This document shows positions 52,842-55,204 of a stretch of DNA of 55,204 bases, in pieces; position 1 is the stretch's first letter; each line of letters begins with the position of its first letter. A program made the translations under genes and the position numbers. The notes under the pieces were generated by a model. It was not told the origin of the DNA, ran no database searches, and worked only from the letters and a program-made list of their open reading frames with translations. The stretch is from Rhodobacter sp. (GTDB lineage Bacteria > Pseudomonadota > Alphaproteobacteria > Rhodobacterales > Rhodobacteraceae): contig JADCDI010000024.1 in the NCBI GenBank assembly GCA_020251025.1, forward strand, positions 1 through 55,204. Direction: 5' to 3'.

Positions 52842-53207
52842 ATGGACCCATCGCTGAATGTGCTTGGCGGGCCGCTGGAACCCTGTTCCACAGCCCCTCT
52901 GACCGGCTTTTTCCGGAACGGATGCTGTGACACCGGCCCGCAGGACCGGGGGATGCACACGGTCTGCGCGCTGATGACGGCAGAGTTTCTGGCCCTGTCG
53001 AAATATCTCGGAAACGACCTGTCAACACCGCGCCCCGAATACGGATTTGCCGGATTGCGGCCGGGCGACAGGTGGTGCCTGTGCGCCAGCCGCTTCCTGC
53101 AGGCGCATCAGGAAGGGGCGGCCCCCAAGGTGCGGCTGGGGGCCACGCATCGCCGAACGCTGGACATCGTGCCGCTGGAGGTGCTGCAGGCCTATGCGGA
53201 CGGCTGA
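52842..53207 (+). CDS. DUF2237 family protein
   Basis: A 121-residue protein starting MDPSLNVLGGPLEPCS. The family pattern is LTGFFRNGCCDTGPQDRGMHTVCA, followed by LSKYLGNDLSTPRPEYGF and PGDRWCLCASRFLQA, with several conserved cysteines. No function is established for this family. The ribosome-binding site TTAGGAGTGTTGC is good. It probably shares a transcript with the cation antiporter. Confidence 0.9.
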   Translation: MDPSLNVLGGPLEPCSTAPLTGFFRNGCCDTGPQDRGMHTVCALMTAEFLALSKYLGNDLSTPRPEYGFAGLRPGDRWCLCASRFLQAHQEGAAPKVRLGATHRRTLDIVPLEVLQAYADG

Positions 53208-53279
53208 CCGCGCCGCCTGACAGGCCGCTGAAAGATGCCCGCCGCAGGGACCGCCGACGGAAAGACAGGACAGCCTTTC

Positions 53280-53480
53280 GCCCCCGCCTTGCGCGTTCTG
53301 GCCGGGGCCATCGCCCCCGGCGCAGCGCCACGCTCAACCCGTGCCGCCGGGTGCCCGAAACCGCCCCGCCTGCGGTGGGCGGCCCTGCCGTTGATGCGGG
53401 TTGCACCGGTCCCGGTGGCGGCGTCGCGCGCGGGCGGGGGGGATGGGCGGGGCGCGATTCCCGGCCCTGCCCGAAGGGGT
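53280..53480 (+). repeat. Degenerate structured repeat copy
   Basis: This noncoding 341-bp gap (53208-53548) holds a CATC-loop hairpin with GGCCGGGGC and GCCCCCGGC arms near 53298-53320, and a GCGCGCGGGCGGGGG segment near 53425 like the one preceding the GGAAACGC hairpin in the other copies. The rest of the unit cannot be aligned by eye, so it looks like an old, damaged copy. I see no gene in the gap. Confidence 0.5.
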
Positions 53481-53548
53481 ATCCCGTTGCCCGGATCACG
53501 ACGGTTTTCCAGCCCGGCAGGCGGCGGGAATGCCATTGCAGCGCCCGG

Positions 53549-54775
53549 CTAGATCTTCATGTCAAAGCCCAGATGCTTTGCCACCGTGAAGATGTCTTTG
53601 TCGCCGCGCCCGCACATGTTCATGATGATAAGGTGGTCCTTGGGCAGACCGGGGGCGATCTTCATCACATGGGCCAGGGCGTGGCTGGGTTCCAGCGCGG
53701 GAATGATACCTTCCAGCGCGCAGCACAGCTGGAACGCCTCCAGCGCCTCGGCATCGGTGATGGAGACATATTCGGCCCGGCCCACATCATGCAGCCAGGA
53801 ATGTTCGGGGCCGATGCCGGGGTAATCCAGCCCGGCGGAAATCGAATAGCCCTCAAGGATCTGCCCGTCTTCGTCCTGCAGCAGATAGGTGCGGTTGCCA
53901 TGCAGCACGCCGGGCCGCCCGCCAGTCAGGCTGGCGCAATGTTCCATGCGGGCATCCACGCCCTTGCCGCCCGCCTCGACCCCGATGATGCGCACCGAAG
54001 TGTCGTCAAGGAACGGATGGAACAGCCCCATCGCGTTTGATCCCCCGCCGATGGCGGCGATGATCGTATCGGGCAGGCGCCCCTCGCGGTCCTGAATCTG
54101 CTGCCGGGCTTCCTTGCCGATGATCGACTGAAAGTCGCGGACCATGGCCGGATAGGGGTGCGGACCGGCGACAGTGCCGATGCAATAGAAGGTATCGCGC
54201 ACATTGGTGACCCAGTCGCGCAGCGCATCGTTCATCGCATCTTTCAGCGTGCCGCGCCCCGAGGTGACGGGAATCACCGTGGCCCCCAGCAGGCGCATGC
54301 GGAACACGTTCGGGGCCTGGCGTTCCACATCATGCGCGCCCATGTAGACCACGCATTTCAGACCGAACTTGGCGCAGACCGTGGCTGTGGCCACGCCATG
54401 CTGGCCGGCACCTGTTTCGGCGATGATCCGGGTCTTGCCCATGCGGCGGGCCAGGATGATCTGGCCCAGGACGTTGTTGATCTTATGCGCACCGGTATGG
54501 TTCAGCTCGTCGCGTTTCATATAGATTTTCGCGCCGCCCAGATGCGCCGTCATCCGCTCGGCGTGATAGAGCGGGCTGGGGCGTCCGACGTAATGCGTCC
54601 ACAGGTCGTTCATTTCCGCCCAGAAGCCGGGATCGGTCCTGGCGAAGGTATAACGCTCTTCCAGCTCAAGGATCAGCGGCATCAGCGTTTCGGAAACAAA
54701 GCGCCCGCCGAACAGGCCGAAGCGGCCCTGTTCATCGGGGCCGGTCATATAGCTGTTGAGGTGGTCTTCGGGCAT
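53549..54775 (-). CDS. trpB: Tryptophan synthase beta chain
   Basis: A 408-residue PLP enzyme that joins indole and serine to tryptophan. The PLP Lys98 is in [10 protein letters not shown], the phosphate-binding loop is [10 protein letters not shown], and [19 protein letters not shown] and SHALAHV are diagnostic. The ATG at 54775 follows GGAGGATGCC; a GTG at 54790 is the alternative. The partner trpA is at 44776 on the other strand. No trpF is seen upstream; the window instead runs into foreign-looking DNA. Confidence 0.97.
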   Translation of the reverse strand: MPEDHLNSYMTGPDEQGRFGLFGGRFVSETLMPLILELEERYTFARTDPGFWAEMNDLWTHYVGRPSPLYHAERMTAHLGGAKIYMKRDELNHTGAHKINNVLGQIILARRMGKTRIIAETGAGQHGVATATVCAKFGLKCVVYMGAHDVERQAPNVFRMRLLGATVIPVTSGRGTLKDAMNDALRDWVTNVRDTFYCIGTVAGPHPYPAMVRDFQSIIGKEARQQIQDREGRLPDTIIAAIGGGSNAMGLFHPFLDDTSVRIIGVEAGGKGVDARMEHCASLTGGRPGVLHGNRTYLLQDEDGQILEGYSISAGLDYPGIGPEHSWLHDVGRAEYVSITDAEALEAFQLCCALEGIIPALEPSHALAHVMKIAPGLPKDHLIIMNMCGRGDKDIFTVAKHLGFDMKI

Positions 54776-54854
54776 GGCATCCTCCGGCACGGTTTACAGC
54801 GGATGTAGCGCCCGGAACGGGCGGGGTAAAGCGTACTGGGTTGCCGACACAAAG

Positions 54855-55065
54855 CTATCTCTCAAAGAAGGGTCGAGGTACCCGAACAAGGGTAGGATCT
54901 ACAGCTGAAACGAAAAACGGCCTGTTTTTGTTTGCGGGTGGCGACGTTCTCTCTGGACCAATGAGGTAAAATGCCACATCCGCGTAACTGCATGCCAATA
55001 CCATTCTTTCGTGTAGATCGTTCAATTGATGCGTGTAGAACCAGCGCTTCTTGCCGACGTCATAC
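54855..55065 (-). pseudogene. 3' fragment of an unknown gene cut by an IS element
   Basis: An open frame ends at TAG 54855 and continues without a break into the IS end at 55066. Its last 70 residues (for example RWFYTHQLNDLHERMVLACS) match no family I know. The base composition of 54840-55065 is clearly lower in GC than the rest of the window, and codons such as TTG, AAA and ATA are more common, so it was probably acquired. The 5' part must lie beyond the element, outside the window. Interruption by the IS makes it nonfunctional unless the IS end supplies a start. Confidence 0.55.
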
Positions 55066-55204
55066 GGCTCTGTTGCGCAAATCACCTGACGACCGAGGTA
55101 CCCCTTTCCCCGGACAGACTTATCCCACGGCCTCTGTGACGGGGATGCCGAGCGCGGTGTAGCCGTTGAGGACGCCTATGCGGACCTGGAGTTCGGCAAC
55201 CTGA
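55066..55204 (-). mobile_element. IS5-type insertion sequence, right part only (transposase 3' end)
   Basis: An element end, GGCTCTGTTGCGCAAATC, starts at 55066 and looks like a terminal inverted repeat of the IS5 superfamily. The transposase tail reads on the minus strand VAELQVRIGVLNGYTALGIP and VTEAVG before a TAA at 55120-55122, a typical C-terminus of IS5-group transposases in Rhodobacterales. The rest of the element is beyond the window edge, so I cannot say whether it is intact. Confidence 0.75.

Overview
This is a GC-rich alphaproteobacterial chromosome segment, most likely from a Rhodobacteraceae/Paracoccaceae member. That assignment is inferred from gene content and order: trpA beside the ychF GTPase and separate from trpB, rplY followed by pth, an M17 aminopeptidase translationally coupled to an NlpC/P60 hydrolase, a Tat-type SDR and AsnC/MarR-controlled tyrosine catabolism. 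I could not run a search, so the genus is open.

Left part (1-15.2 kb). A block of structured GC-rich repeats is followed by an 843-residue LRR-TIR protein whose leucine-rich repeats are encoded by 15 near-identical 66-bp units. Next comes a bicarbonate operon (carbonic anhydrase, SbtA-type transporter, SbtB-type PII-like protein), then the aminopeptidase and NlpC/P60 pair. A heavily decayed 2,4-dienoyl-CoA reductase gene leads into a second repeat block and an AttE-H-like ABC exporter operon with a lipocalin-like (CrtC/AttH) protein.

Decayed glycoside operon (15.3-19.9 kb, minus strand). Remnants of a sugar permease, a MalK ATPase, a GH2 beta-mannosidase-like enzyme and a GH43 enzyme flank two intact genes, a sugar-phosphate isomerase/epimerase and a Gfo/Idh/MocA oxidoreductase. 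A third repeat block follows, then an L,D-transpeptidase lipoprotein, an M24 peptidase fragment, a TFIIB-type zinc-ribbon protein, a winged-helix protein, an alginate-export-type outer-membrane protein and a Tat-type SDR.

Catabolic part (26.3-42.8 kb). Tyrosine catabolism is complete from 4-hydroxyphenylpyruvate to fumarate and acetoacetate (hpd, hmgA, maiA, fahA) with an AsnC-type and a MarR-type regulator. It is followed by the most unusual locus: an ABC sugar importer with an FGGY kinase on the minus strand, divergent from a cupin phosphosugar isomerase, an AroE-like dehydrogenase, a D-2-hydroxyacid dehydrogenase, an UlaG-like metallo-hydrolase and an RpiR regulator. Two matching 13-bp operators sit on the facing promoters. 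The enzyme set does not match a pathway I know.

Right part (42.8-55.2 kb). An IS630-type transposase remnant is followed by mostly housekeeping genes: ychF, trpA, a MarR plus Acg-type flavoprotein operon, an L-lactate dehydrogenase-type FMN enzyme, an MFS permease, rplY, an ABM-domain protein, pth, a Ca2+/H+ antiporter, a DUF2237 protein and trpB. The window ends in lower-GC DNA carrying a gene cut by an IS5-type element that runs off the edge.
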